Positions 1 to 7,769 are shown, counted from the first letter of the stretch. The stretch: 64,000 nt of DNA from Sphingopyxis sp. (GCA_016463225.1 JAEMRT010000006.1:67779-131778); one strand, 5' to 3'. Translations and numbers: made by a program. The notes: generated by a model from the sequence alone, not told the origin.

Positions 1-891
1 CAGCACGATCGGATTGGCGCTGCTCGCAAAGCCTGCGGCGGTGCCGAAATAGGCGTTGTTGGCGAGCCCCGGCAGGATGAACAGGCCGTTGGGATTGGTG
101 CCAACCGCGGTTTGGGGAACCAGCGTCAGCGTGGTCAGGTCGCGCGCATCGGTACGGATCGGGCGCGACTTGAAATAGCTGCCCGACAGGATCACCGACG
201 CCCGGTCCCACGTCTTGCCGACCGTTAGCATGCCGCCAACTTCGGCGCCGTCGCCGCGGCTGGTGACGCCAGCGCGCACCGACCCGCGCAGTCCGTCGAA
301 GGGCTGGACCGTCTTGATGTTGACGACGCCCGCAATCGCGTCAGCGCCGTAGATGGCCGATGCGCCGTCCTTCAAAACCTCGATGCCATCGATCATGCCC
401 TGCGGCAGCGTGTTCAGATCGACGAAATCGCGAAAGCCGCGCTGGCCGACGCCGTCGACCCAGCGATGTCCGTCGACGAGCACGAGCACGCGGTTGCCGC
501 TACCCTCGGCCCCGCCCAGATAGCGCAGGTTGATCGAGCTGGCGCCATAGGACGTCCCCTGCGTCCCGTTGGAATTGAGGCTGACTCCGGCGGACGGGAT
601 TTTCTGGAGCAGGTCGCCGATCGACGAGGTTCCCGACCGGGCGATATCGTCCGAGGTGATCGTCAGCAGCACGCCGACCGAGTCAGCATCCTTGCGGCTG
701 ATCCGCGATCCCGTGACGATGATATCGCCACCGCTATCGGCGTCGGCTTCGGCGTCCGCAGCAGCGACGTCTTCGGCGTCCTGCGCCTGCGCCATGGTCG
801 GCCAGGCCAGCGCGGCCAGGCTGATGCTCGCTGCGGCCGCGAATTTTGCGAGACGGCGTTGCCGGTCGCCGTGAACGATTGCACTGGTCAT
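1..891 (-). CDS. TonB-dependent receptor, N-terminal part (runs off the window)
   Basis: This is an open reading frame without a stop that runs off the left edge; 297 codons are visible. The ATG at 889-891 begins MTSAIVHGDRQRRLAKF, followed by a signal peptide ending at about residue 37 (PTMAQAQ) and an acidic linker. A TonB-box-like strand (DIIVTGSRI) comes next, then a plug domain with LLQKIPSAGVSLNSNG, RVLVLVDGHRWVDG and VEVLKDGASAIYGADAIAGVVNI-type elements. The plug pattern is that of outer-membrane receptors taking up large substrates. The C-terminal barrel lies outside the window, so the substrate is unknown. A purine-rich stretch (GGGGGC) precedes the start. The gene is divergent from the CapA-like gene across about 150 bp. 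Confidence 0.9.
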   Translation of the reverse strand, partial: MTSAIVHGDRQRRLAKFAAAASISLAALAWPTMAQAQDAEDVAAADAEADADSGGDIIVTGSRISRKDADSVGVLLTITSDDIARSGTSSIGDLLQKIPSAGVSLNSNGTQGTSYGASSINLRYLGGAEGSGNRVLVLVDGHRWVDGVGQRGFRDFVDLNTLPQGMIDGIEVLKDGASAIYGADAIAGVVNIKTVQPFDGLRGSVRAGVTSRGDGAEVGGMLTVGKTWDRASVILSGSYFKSRPIRTDARDLTTLTLVPQTAVGTNPNGLFILPGLANNAYFGTAAGFASSANPIVL

Positions 892-954
892 CGATAAGCC
901 CCCAAATTTGTGATGTCCCGACCAGCTTAGAGCGAAGTGCGACGCGGAAAAATA

Positions 955-981
955 TTATGACACTCCGTGATGCTATCATAA
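955..981. promoter_or_regulatory. Inverted repeat in the TonB receptor / CapA divergent promoter
   Basis: TTATGA (955-960) and its reverse complement TCATAA (976-981) are separated by 15 bases in an AT-rich island between the two divergent starts. The layout suits an operator or overlapping promoter elements. No regulator is encoded next to it, so function is inferred. Confidence 0.3.
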
Positions 982-1044
982 CGAAAGTGCATGGCGTTGC
1001 CGGTGAATGCGCAATCTTTGTATGAGGAGGCAGGGAGGCGAAAT

Positions 1045-2205
1045 ATGGGTTTCGATCTATTGCGCGTACCAACGCGCCGGCATCTGATCGCAGCAGGCGT
1101 GTCGATCGCCTTCTTTCCGTTGCCCGCAGCGGCGCGGCCGGCACCGCTGCGGATCAGCCTGCTCGGGCAGGCGCTGATCAAGACTGACCTTCGCGTGATC
1201 GGCTGGCCAGCCATGGGCGATTTCCGGCGCCTGCTCAAAGGCAGCGATGCCGTCTTTACCGATCTGGAGACGGTGATCGCCGGACCACTGTCCGGGCAAT
1301 CGACCCGGCCTGCGGACAGTGAGGTGCTGCATATTGGCGCGCCCGAGGTCATCGATTGCCTGCAGGCGATTGGCGTGAACATTGTCGCGACATCCAACAA
1401 TCACGCCTGGGATCTCGACGCGGGCGGAATCTTGTCGACGATCGATGCGTTGAAAATGCGCCGGCTGGCCTTCGCCGGATCGGGGCCAGACCTGGTATCG
1501 GCCAGCGCGCCGGGCTATTTGAAGGGACGAAAGACGGTGGCGCTTGTCGCCGCGGCCGCCGGTGCGATCCGCGACGGCGCCGCGGCGACAGCGACCCGAC
1601 CGGGGGTCAATGAATTGCGGCGCGGCGCCGACGGCGCGCTCGATGCCATTGACGTCGAACGCTATCTTGCGGCCATTCGCCTTGCGGCATCGACCGGGGC
1701 GATCGTGATTGCCTATCTGCACAGCCATTATTGGGAACCGAAGAAATCAGACACGCCGGAATGGCAGCGCGATCTGGCGCGCCGGGCGATCGACGCGGGG
1801 GCAGTCACCTTTGCCGCGCACGGCGTACCCGAACTGCAAGGCATCGAATATTATCGCGGCGCGCCGCTGTTCCATGGGCTCAGTTCGTTCATCTTTCAGT
1901 CGAAGAAACCCGATGACGCCTATGGACCCGAAGCGTGGCAGTCGATCATCGCGCAGCTCGAAATCGACCGCGGCGCGGTCACCCGAACCCAAATCATCCC
2001 TGTCCAGCTCGATGGAAAGGGCGTGTTCCACGATGGTTCGCTGGTCCGTGGCACCCCGATGCTCGCCGACATCGGGCAAGCGCCGGCCATCATAGATCGT
2101 GTCACAGCTCTCAGCGCGGTTCTGGGAAATTCCGTGAGCTTTCGGCAAACGTCGATGTCCGGCAGGCGGTTTCTACGTTCAACAATCGAACTGCGGCCAC
2201 AATAG
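1045..2205 (+). CDS. CapA-like metallophosphatase-fold protein, exported
   Basis: This 386-residue protein resembles the CapA / poly-gamma-glutamate-biosynthesis family (PGA_cap, a calcineurin-like phosphoesterase fold). Family-type motifs are DLETVI near residue 75, SNNHAWD near 120 with the invariant NNH, HSHYWEP near 230, AHGVPELQG near 260 and LFHGLSSFIF near 280. The N-terminus (TRRHLIAAGVSIAFF) looks like a twin-arginine or Sec signal, so it is probably periplasmic. The ATG at 1045 was chosen over one at 991 because AGGAGG and GGGAGG lie just upstream and the signal peptide then sits at the N-terminus. It stands alone, so a capsule role cannot be argued from context; a cell-wall or phosphoester hydrolase is equally possible. 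Confidence 0.8.
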   Translation: MGFDLLRVPTRRHLIAAGVSIAFFPLPAAARPAPLRISLLGQALIKTDLRVIGWPAMGDFRRLLKGSDAVFTDLETVIAGPLSGQSTRPADSEVLHIGAPEVIDCLQAIGVNIVATSNNHAWDLDAGGILSTIDALKMRRLAFAGSGPDLVSASAPGYLKGRKTVALVAAAAGAIRDGAAATATRPGVNELRRGADGALDAIDVERYLAAIRLAASTGAIVIAYLHSHYWEPKKSDTPEWQRDLARRAIDAGAVTFAAHGVPELQGIEYYRGAPLFHGLSSFIFQSKKPDDAYGPEAWQSIIAQLEIDRGAVTRTQIIPVQLDGKGVFHDGSLVRGTPMLADIGQAPAIIDRVTALSAVLGNSVSFRQTSMSGRRFLRSTIELRPQ

Positions 2206-2291
2206 TTTCGGATTGTCGAAGGTCTGTTGTCATGAAAGAATGCGCGAAAGCGACCTGGCCGCAAGCGGCCACTACCGTCTCTCGGTGCCCA

Positions 2292-3314
2292 TCACCCTTT
2301 CGTCACCTCGACAACAGTCGCCCCGTTCGACCTTTCGCTGGTTCGAAATCCAACGCCGGTAAACCTATCGATCAATGCCGCCGCAGTCAGCGTGTGCTGG
2401 CTCAGTTTTACCGTGGTAAATGCACCCCGCCGCGCAATGGCAAAGGGCAGTAGCAGTTGATCCTGCAAATAGGGGCCGGCGAAAGCCTCGCAGGCGAGGT
2501 AGCCTGCCATACGCTTGGCCGCCGTCTTAGCAAGGCGCTCCGCCGGGACGCCGATCTTGCCGAACGCTGAGATGATCTCGGTGACGTTCTCGAAAGCCGC
2601 CTCAAGCAGCAGCGCGTTGCCCGGCCCGTGGTCGGCAGGAAGCTGGCGCGTTGCGAAGGCATCGTCGGGCCAGTCAGCCAAAACCTTGCGCGCGCTTTTC
2701 AGCTCGCGGTCGGCTACATCGAAGGGGATGCCGGCGACAATCGCCGTCGCTTGTACGCTGCGCAGCGCCCCGCGATCGATGCAGTCGACCGGACGAAGCG
2801 GCGCGGGAGCAATATCGACCTCAATCCGGCCGCCGCCCCGCGGGAAAAAGCCGTGGCGGATCAGCCGCGCCGACACGGCCGGACCCATGCGGTTGACCAC
2901 CGGCAGCAGCGTGCGTTCGAGGAATTCGAACGGCGGGGCAGCCATCGCATGCGTTCCGCCCTCGATGACGAGACGCGACGGAGCGTCGGCCAGCATCAGC
3001 GGCACGAGGATCGTCTGGAGAACCAGTCCGGTGCTGCCCGCCGTGCCCACCGCGAAATGATAGTCGCCGGGCGTCACGCGACCGGGGCGGAAGGAAATGC
3101 TGTTCGATCCGACGGCCAGCCCGCTGCATTCGGCCGCGCCGATCACGCACGCCGCTTCGATCGCGGTCACATGCTGGCGCATGAGCCCCGGCTTCTCGCG
3201 CCCGCGCCGGATGTTTTCGATCGTGAAGGGCTCGCCGGTCAGCAGCGAAAGCGCGCAAGCATAGCGCAGCACCTGTCCCCCGCCTTCGCCTTCAGAGCCG
3301 TCGATGATGATCAT
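2292..3314 (-). CDS. rtcA: RNA 3'-terminal phosphate cyclase
   Basis: RtcA converts RNA 3'-phosphate ends to 2',3'-cyclic phosphates using ATP through a covalent histidine-AMP. At 340 residues it has the normal family length. The N-terminus carries the hallmark DGSEGEGGGQVLRYA, followed by IRRGREKPGLMRQH, HGFFPRGGGRI near residue 155 and SQHTLTAAAL near 305, which contains the expected catalytic histidine. Its ATG overlaps the stop of the upstream nucleotidyltransferase by four bases (ATGA at 3311-3314), so the two are translationally coupled. It is the last gene of the sigma-54-controlled RNA-repair operon. Confidence 0.96.
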   Translation of the reverse strand: MIIIDGSEGEGGGQVLRYACALSLLTGEPFTIENIRRGREKPGLMRQHVTAIEAACVIGAAECSGLAVGSNSISFRPGRVTPGDYHFAVGTAGSTGLVLQTILVPLMLADAPSRLVIEGGTHAMAAPPFEFLERTLLPVVNRMGPAVSARLIRHGFFPRGGGRIEVDIAPAPLRPVDCIDRGALRSVQATAIVAGIPFDVADRELKSARKVLADWPDDAFATRQLPADHGPGNALLLEAAFENVTEIISAFGKIGVPAERLAKTAAKRMAGYLACEAFAGPYLQDQLLLPFAIARRGAFTTVKLSQHTLTAAALIDRFTGVGFRTSERSNGATVVEVTKG

Positions 3315-4093
3315 TCTTCGTCTACCAGTTCCAGAAACAAGTCGTTTGCGTCTGCCGCAAAAGCTTCGATTGGCGGTCGCGCCGGCACCTCGCCGGCACG
3401 CGCCAACTCGTCCGCGATCAGCGCGTCGATCTCGGGCACGCGTGCGATCGGTCCCGCCTCGCGCGTGTCCGCCTTCATCGCCACCAGCTGCTCGATCTCT
3501 TCGATGGCCGAAGACGAAAGGTCAGCCTCCGCCATCAGCTGCTGCAACTGCATCGGCGGCCGGCGGGATGGATCGCGCCGCAGTACACGGATCGCCAAGG
3601 CAGGGCGCAGCGCATAGAAATAGCGCTTTACCGCCACTTCGCTCTCATCCTGCAACCAGCGCGCAATCGCGGTCCGGCCAAGCTTGGCATAATGCAGCGC
3701 AAAACCATTCGGATCGAAGTGGCGGTCCTTCAGTTCAGCCATCCGCGCGATCACGGGATGGGCATTGCGATACTCGATCGGCGATCCGATCCATTCGGAG
3801 AGCACCGAATTGTTGCGCAGCATTAACCCCAGCGCCTTGCGGATATCCCAGCCGTTCAAGTCGATCTCGTCGACGATCGGCCGCTTGATCACGTCACGCA
3901 CCGGGCTGAGCGCCAGATAGTCGCGGCGCGGCCGGACATAGAGAAAGCGCACGTCATAATCGCTGTCGGGCGACGGGAAACCCCACGCCCGCGACCCCGA
4001 TTCGATCGCGAGCAACAGGCGCACGCTGTCCTCCGCCTCGACGGCGGACAGGCGGGTTTCGATTTCGCGGCGCACGGAAGCCCCAATGGTCAT
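3311..4093 (-). CDS. RlaP-like nucleotidyltransferase of the RNA-repair operon
   Basis: This 260-residue protein carries the polymerase-beta-type nucleotidyltransferase signature GSRAWGFPSPDSDYDVRF near residues 33-50, with two acidic metal ligands (SDYD). The length and the all-helical C-terminal half fit the family called RlaP (RNA ligase/Pnkp-associated, DNA polymerase beta-like), which is often found near RNA repair genes. The start at 4093 is set by an ATGA overlap (4090-4093) with the preceding gene; an upstream in-frame ATG at 4303 would force a 214-base overlap. In this operon it may add nucleotides to, or modify, damaged RNA ends. That role is inference from family and context. Confidence 0.85.
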   Translation of the reverse strand: MTIGASVRREIETRLSAVEAEDSVRLLLAIESGSRAWGFPSPDSDYDVRFLYVRPRRDYLALSPVRDVIKRPIVDEIDLNGWDIRKALGLMLRNNSVLSEWIGSPIEYRNAHPVIARMAELKDRHFDPNGFALHYAKLGRTAIARWLQDESEVAVKRYFYALRPALAIRVLRRDPSRRPPMQLQQLMAEADLSSSAIEEIEQLVAMKADTREAGPIARVPEIDALIADELARAGEVPARPPIEAFAADANDLFLELVDEE

Positions 4094-4512
4094 GTCTCCA
4101 ACTTTCTCAATTCCGTTCCATCGGGATCCGCGATGAACAAATAAGGTGTCCAGCAATCGGTCATCTTCGTGCCAATCTCTGCCTTGCAGGATTTGCAACG
4201 AATATTCGGGCCACCACATCCGGAAAGGCCACAGCATCCGCCGAGACGGCGAGAATCCCCGACCAACTCGGTAAAGGCCTCGACGTCGTCGGGATTGGTC
4301 CAAATCTGCGCTACGAAATCGAGCGAATTGGGTTCGTCGAACGATGTGATGAATGGCTTATCGGATTTATAGGCCGTACCATGATCGGTCACCGGCTGCT
4401 GGTCGGCAAGCGTCGGCGCTTCGACCGCCGGATCCTTCGTCGAAAGAAAATTCAATTCATTCGACAATGGCGCGCCGCAAGTTGTGCAAAATAATTGGCC
4501 CTTCATCGTCAT
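4090..4512 (-). CDS. Small cysteine-rich zinc-ribbon protein of unknown function
   Basis: This is a 140-residue protein of no named family that I recognise. It begins FCTTCGAP (CxxC), and a second cysteine cluster runs from residue 93 to 109: GGCCGLSGCGGPNIRCKSCKAEIG. The two pairs look like separate metal-binding knuckles flanking a roughly 70-residue cysteine-free segment (FDEPNSLDFVAQIWTNPDDVEAF). The C-terminus (CWTPYLFIADPDGTELRKLE) is compact. It sits between rtcB (25-base gap) and the nucleotidyltransferase (ATGA overlap), so it is surely co-transcribed with RNA repair genes. It could bind RNA or bridge proteins; that is only context. The first ATG follows GGGGAT, and a second ATG two codons on is possible. 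Confidence 0.75.
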   Translation of the reverse strand: MTMKGQLFCTTCGAPLSNELNFLSTKDPAVEAPTLADQQPVTDHGTAYKSDKPFITSFDEPNSLDFVAQIWTNPDDVEAFTELVGDSRRLGGCCGLSGCGGPNIRCKSCKAEIGTKMTDCWTPYLFIADPDGTELRKLET

Positions 4513-4537
4513 ATCCCCGATAGCGGCGTGAAGGGGA

Positions 4538-5764
4538 TCACCCCTTCACGCACACCACCTGCTTCAGCGTATGAACGATCTCGACGAGGTCGGCCTGCGC
4601 CGCCATCACCGCCTCGATCGGCTTATACGCCTTTGGCGTTTCGTCGATGACGCCTTCGTCCTTACGGCATTCGACGCCAGCGGTGTCAGCGATATGCTCG
4701 TCGAGCGTGACGAGCTTTTTCGCCGCGGTCCGGCTCATAACCCGGCCCGCACCATGGCTGCAGCTATCGAAGGATTCCGGGTTGCCGAGCCCGCGCACGA
4801 TGAAGCTTTTTGCCCCCATCGAGCCCGGGATGATCCCCAGCGTCCCCCTCGCCGCGCGCACCGCCCCCTTGCGGGTGACGAGCACATTCTCGCCGAAGTG
4901 GTTCTCGCGCGTCACATAATTGTGATGACAGTTCACCGCTTCCATCTCGGCCTCGAACGGCTTGGCGATCTGGCGCCGGAGCGCCGCGATCACATTCGCC
5001 ATCATCATCCGCCGGTTCAGCGCCGCAAAATCCTGCGCCCAGCCGACCGCCTCGACATATTCGTCGAAATGGTCGGTCCCTTCGGGGAAGTAAGCAAGAT
5101 CCTCGTCGGGCAGGTTGATGAACCATTTGCGCATGTCCTGCTTCGCCAGTTCGATGAAGTAGGTGCCGATCGCATTGCCGACGCCGCGCGACCCCGAATG
5201 GAGCATCACCCACACCCGCGCATCCTGATCGAGGCAAAGCTCGATAAAATGGTTGCCCGTTCCGAGCGTCCCCAGATGCACGAGGTTGTTGGTGTTCTTC
5301 AGCCGCGGATGCTTCGCGACGAGATGCCCGAAGCGTTCGGCGAGCGTTGCCCACGCGTCGACGATCGCCGGGGGCGGATCGCCCCACGAACCGGTGTCGC
5401 GCTTGCCGCGCCCGACCGAGCGGCCGTGCGGCACCGCCTGCTCGATCGCACTGCGGATGCCTTCCAGCGTATCGGGCAGGTCGTGCGCCATCAGTGAGGT
5501 GCGCGCCGCCATCATGCCGCAGCCGATGTCGACGCCGACCGCAGCCGGGATCACCGCACCCTTGGTCGGGATCACCGATCCGACGGTCGCGCCAAGGCCG
5601 ACATGCACGTCGGGCATCGCCGCGACATGCTTGAACACGAACGGCATCCGCGCGGCCTTCGCAAGCTGCGCGCGGGCGCCATCTTCGACCGGGACGCCGC
5701 GCGTCCACATCTTGACCGGGCGTCCGCCCTCGACATTGAGCACTTCGTAAGTCGTCTGGGTCAT
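4538..5764 (-). CDS. rtcB: RNA-splicing ligase RtcB (3'-phosphate/5'-OH RNA ligase)
   Basis: RtcB joins RNA 2',3'-cyclic-phosphate or 3'-phosphate ends to 5'-hydroxyl ends, using GTP and Mn2+ through a histidine-GMP intermediate. The 408-residue protein shows the family set in order: MPDVHVGLGATVG, AVGVDIGCGM with the metal-binding Asp and Cys, GTLGTGNHFIEL, MLHSGSRGVGN, NCHHNY, GIIPGSMGAKSF and CSHGAGRVMSR, which carries the guanylylated histidine. It ends near KQVVCVKG. The start at 5764 follows AAGGAGGTCAGCG; an ATG seven codons upstream lies within this ribosome-binding sequence and is rejected. The coding region begins 28 bases after the third Y-RNA-like unit. Confidence 0.97.
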   Translation of the reverse strand: MTQTTYEVLNVEGGRPVKMWTRGVPVEDGARAQLAKAARMPFVFKHVAAMPDVHVGLGATVGSVIPTKGAVIPAAVGVDIGCGMMAARTSLMAHDLPDTLEGIRSAIEQAVPHGRSVGRGKRDTGSWGDPPPAIVDAWATLAERFGHLVAKHPRLKNTNNLVHLGTLGTGNHFIELCLDQDARVWVMLHSGSRGVGNAIGTYFIELAKQDMRKWFINLPDEDLAYFPEGTDHFDEYVEAVGWAQDFAALNRRMMMANVIAALRRQIAKPFEAEMEAVNCHHNYVTRENHFGENVLVTRKGAVRAARGTLGIIPGSMGAKSFIVRGLGNPESFDSCSHGAGRVMSRTAAKKLVTLDEHIADTAGVECRKDEGVIDETPKAYKPIEAVMAAQADLVEIVHTLKQVVCVKG

Positions 5765-5792
5765 CGCTGACCTCCTTCTCTTCATTCATAGG

Positions 5793-5896
5793 TGCCGGCG
5801 ACGAGTTTTGGCGAGACATTCCGGATTTCTCCGGCGCGGATTCGAACCGCTAGCCTTTCGGCCTACCCGATGTAGTCCCACCGGCATTCGCCAGCA
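5793..5896 (-). ncRNA. Y-RNA-like ncRNA, unit 3 (short, no D arm)
   Basis: This is the third and shortest tandem unit (about 104 nt). Its outer helix pairs 5896-5888 with 5801-5793 (nine pairs including one G-U). It keeps the shared 5' core GGCGAATGCCGG plus GGACTACAT and the shared 3' core AATGTCT plus CTCGTCGCC. Inside is a hairpin near 5865-5851, resembling a variable arm, then a T arm (stem 5850-5847 with 5839-5836, loop TTCGAAT). A 5-bp helix capped by GAAA follows (CCGGA 5834-5830, TCCGG 5825-5821). No D arm follows, unlike units 1 and 2. It is probably excised from, or transcribed with, the rsr-rtcB message. The ends given are the outermost base pairs, not mapped termini. Confidence 0.7.
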
Positions 5897-5906
5897 TGTT
5901 TGATAG

Positions 5907-6042
5907 AGGGTCACGGCGACGAGGATTGAAAAGACATTCGTGCTCTACCAGACTGAGCTACCGCTCGTTTCCGACCGGGCGGGATTCGAACCCGCGACAC
6001 CGACATTATCAATGTAGTCCTTCCGGCATTCGCCGTGATCCT
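5907..6042 (-). ncRNA. Y-RNA-like ncRNA, unit 2 (permuted tRNA module, GAAA cap)
   Basis: This second unit (about 136 nt) is closed by a helix between 6042-6030 and 5919-5907 (13 positions, one mismatch). The internal module is a tRNA in permuted order. A T arm comes first (stem 5995-5991 with 5983-5979, loop TTCGAAT). The acceptor 3' strand CCGGTCG (5978-5972), a GAAA tetraloop (5971-5968) and the acceptor 5' strand CGAGCGG (5967-5961; six of seven pairs) follow. Then come TA and a D arm (GCTC 5958-5955 with GAGC 5945-5942). The place of the anticodon arm is taken by the ACAT/ATGT helix leading into the Rsr-type stem. The tetraloop replaces the free 3' end, so no charging or CCA end is possible. 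Ends are inferred from pairing. Confidence 0.78.
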
Positions 6043-6056
6043 GTTGGCTCTTCATT

Positions 6057-6218
6057 CGAAGTGTCACGGCGACGAGGTTTAGCAAAGACATTGCCCCTAA
6101 GGGCGCCGCTCTATCCGCTAAGCTACAGGCCCGCATCATGGTGGACCCGGCGGGATTCGAACCCGCGCCTGCATCGTGACAGGATGTAGTCCTTCCCGGC
6201 ATTCGCCGTGACACTTCG
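6057..6218 (-). ncRNA. Y-RNA-like ncRNA, unit 1 (YrlA-type, complete permuted tRNA module)
   Basis: The first unit starts three bases after the rsr stop codon and spans about 162 nt. A perfect 16-bp helix (6218-6203 with 6072-6057) closes it. The conserved GGCGAATGCCGG and CTCGTCGCC strands resemble the Rsr-binding stem of bacterial Y RNAs. Within it are a T arm (GCGGG 6166-6162 with CCCGC 6154-6150, loop TTCGAAT), acceptor strand CGGGTCC (6149-6143), ACCA (6142-6139), linker TGATGC, acceptor strand GGGCCTG (6132-6126; all seven pairs form, two G-U), TA, and a D arm (GCTT 6123-6120 with GAGC 6111-6108, loop containing GCGGA). A short GCCC-TTAG-GGGC hairpin follows. YrlA RNAs of Salmonella are known tRNA mimics that bind Rsr; this matches that class. 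Confidence 0.82.
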
Positions 6219-6221
6219 TAG

Positions 6222-7769
6222 TCATACCTCCACTTCGTTGACGATCTGGACCCAGTCGCGCGTTTCGCCAGCAGCGAAGCGCGCCATTGCGCCAAAGACC
6301 GCGTCGGTGAAACCACCGACATTCATGATATCCTTCCGGTCCCTGGCCTGCGTGGTGCCATAGGGCTGGATGTCGATGCAGATCAGCTTCGCGCCCGGGT
6401 TACGGACCTTCAGCTTCGTCCACTCGTTCATCGTCGCCGTGGCGCCACGCCGGGTCGGATCGACCCAGCTTTCATTGTCCGAAACGATCACAACGGTATC
6501 GACCTTCGCGCGCTCGGCGTTGAGCCGGGCGAGCGGAGCCGAGACATTTGTCCCGCCGCCGCCGATCGCTGCCAGCCGCGCGGCGTTGACCGCAAGGCGT
6601 GCCTTGGGATCGAGCGCCATGTCGACGACATCGACTTCGAACGGCATCACCCGCGCCGACCGGTTGGTGCGCAGCATCGCCGCCGCGACCAGCGCCGCGA
6701 TGTCGATGCAGCGGACCTTCGAGGTCGCGCCCTTGCGGTGGCCGGTCGCTGCCGAGCCCATCGAGCCCGACACGTCCGGACAGACAATGATGTTGCCCGC
6801 CAGCACCGGAACCGTTGCAAGCGACAGTTCGAGTGCCTTTTCGAGCGATGCCTGGACCGCTAGCGGAACCGCGTCGCCGACCTGATCGAGCGCGATCATC
6901 AGGTGATAGGGCGCGGGCTTGATCTTCGCGATCGCCTCCGCATCCGCCAGCCGTGCCGCGACCGCTTCGGTCACCCCCGCCACGTCGAACGCACCATTGC
7001 GCGCCAGCGTGTTGAGGTTCATGCGCAGCGCCTGCCAGCCCATGCGAACCGCAAGATCGCCCCACTGTTCCGCCGAGAGCGGAAATGCGGTCAGCCATTC
7101 GAACGGCACCGGGGGGAGCGGCCCCGAGGGGTCGCGCTTCCAGGCTTCGAACGCTGCGATCTCTGCCGGCAGCGCAGCGACTTCATAGGGCTTGCCGATC
7201 AGCCAGCCGTAGAAGGCGCGTCGCTCCGCCGAAGCCGGCGCCGGGTGGACCATGCGAACGATGTCGGCGAGGCTCGGGTCGTTGCCCGTCGCTGCCGTCA
7301 TCAACTGGCGCATCGAAGCCGTTTCCAGCCATTGACGCACCAGCCGCTTCGGCCGCGAGCCGAGCGAACGGCGCCCGATCTGGCCCGACCGCATGATCTG
7401 CACGAAATTGCGCAGCATGCGGCCGTTATCGATCACGCGGCCGAATACCGGCACGGCGAGATCGGGATCGGCGACGGTCAGATAAGCGGCGAGCAGCGCC
7501 GGCATATCCTTCATCGCACCCGACTGGCGCGCATAGATCGCCGCCTTGGCAACAAACCCCGGCGACACCGCTTGCGCCGCCGACAGGACATCGGCGAGCT
7601 GCGCGTCGGCGCCCGAATAGAAGCCATCCGACAGCGTGCCGGTCGCGGCCAGCTGTGCAAGCTTCGCTTCGGCGCCATAGGCATAGGCCGCGCCGCCGGC
7701 TTCATTCACCGTGTCGGTGCGCGGCAGGAAGCGCGAGAGCGCCGTGGAAAACAGGGACTTGTTGGCCAT
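6222..7769 (-). CDS. rsr: Rsr, Ro60-like TROVE-domain RNA-binding protein
   Basis: Ro60 orthologues form a HEAT-repeat ring that binds Y RNAs on its outer surface and the 3' ends of damaged or misfolded RNA in the central hole. The 515-residue protein has the TROVE region over about residues 1-320 (for example FVAKAAIYARQSGAMKDMPALLAAYL, then LRNFVQIMRSGQIGRRSLGSRPKRLVRQWL). A von Willebrand A domain follows, with the MIDAS motif DVSGSM at about 332-337. The start at 7769 follows AAGGAG. It is the first gene after the sigma-54 promoter, and the Y-RNA-like units begin right after its stop. Such clustering of rsr, Y RNA, rtcB and rtcA is known from enterobacteria. Confidence 0.95.
   Translation of the reverse strand: MANKSLFSTALSRFLPRTDTVNEAGGAAYAYGAEAKLAQLAATGTLSDGFYSGADAQLADVLSAAQAVSPGFVAKAAIYARQSGAMKDMPALLAAYLTVADPDLAVPVFGRVIDNGRMLRNFVQIMRSGQIGRRSLGSRPKRLVRQWLETASMRQLMTAATGNDPSLADIVRMVHPAPASAERRAFYGWLIGKPYEVAALPAEIAAFEAWKRDPSGPLPPVPFEWLTAFPLSAEQWGDLAVRMGWQALRMNLNTLARNGAFDVAGVTEAVAARLADAEAIAKIKPAPYHLMIALDQVGDAVPLAVQASLEKALELSLATVPVLAGNIIVCPDVSGSMGSAATGHRKGATSKVRCIDIAALVAAAMLRTNRSARVMPFEVDVVDMALDPKARLAVNAARLAAIGGGGTNVSAPLARLNAERAKVDTVVIVSDNESWVDPTRRGATATMNEWTKLKVRNPGAKLICIDIQPYGTTQARDRKDIMNVGGFTDAVFGAMARFAAGETRDWVQIVNEVEV

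Noticed and set aside
2206..2453. A plus-strand gene after the CapA-like gene
   Set aside because: It overlaps the 3' end of rtcA on the other strand and has no recognisable domain or ribosome-binding site.
5941..6166. Canonical tRNA genes (T-loop TTCGAAT, D-arm and acceptor sequences look tRNA-like)
   Set aside because: The order of the halves is reversed, no anticodon arm exists, and each module is enclosed in a Y-RNA-type stem, so these are tRNA mimics and not normal tRNA genes.
5896..6322. Short protein-coding frames across the rsr-rtcB interval
   Set aside because: The frames run through conserved RNA helices on either strand and their translations are arginine/serine-rich with no family features.
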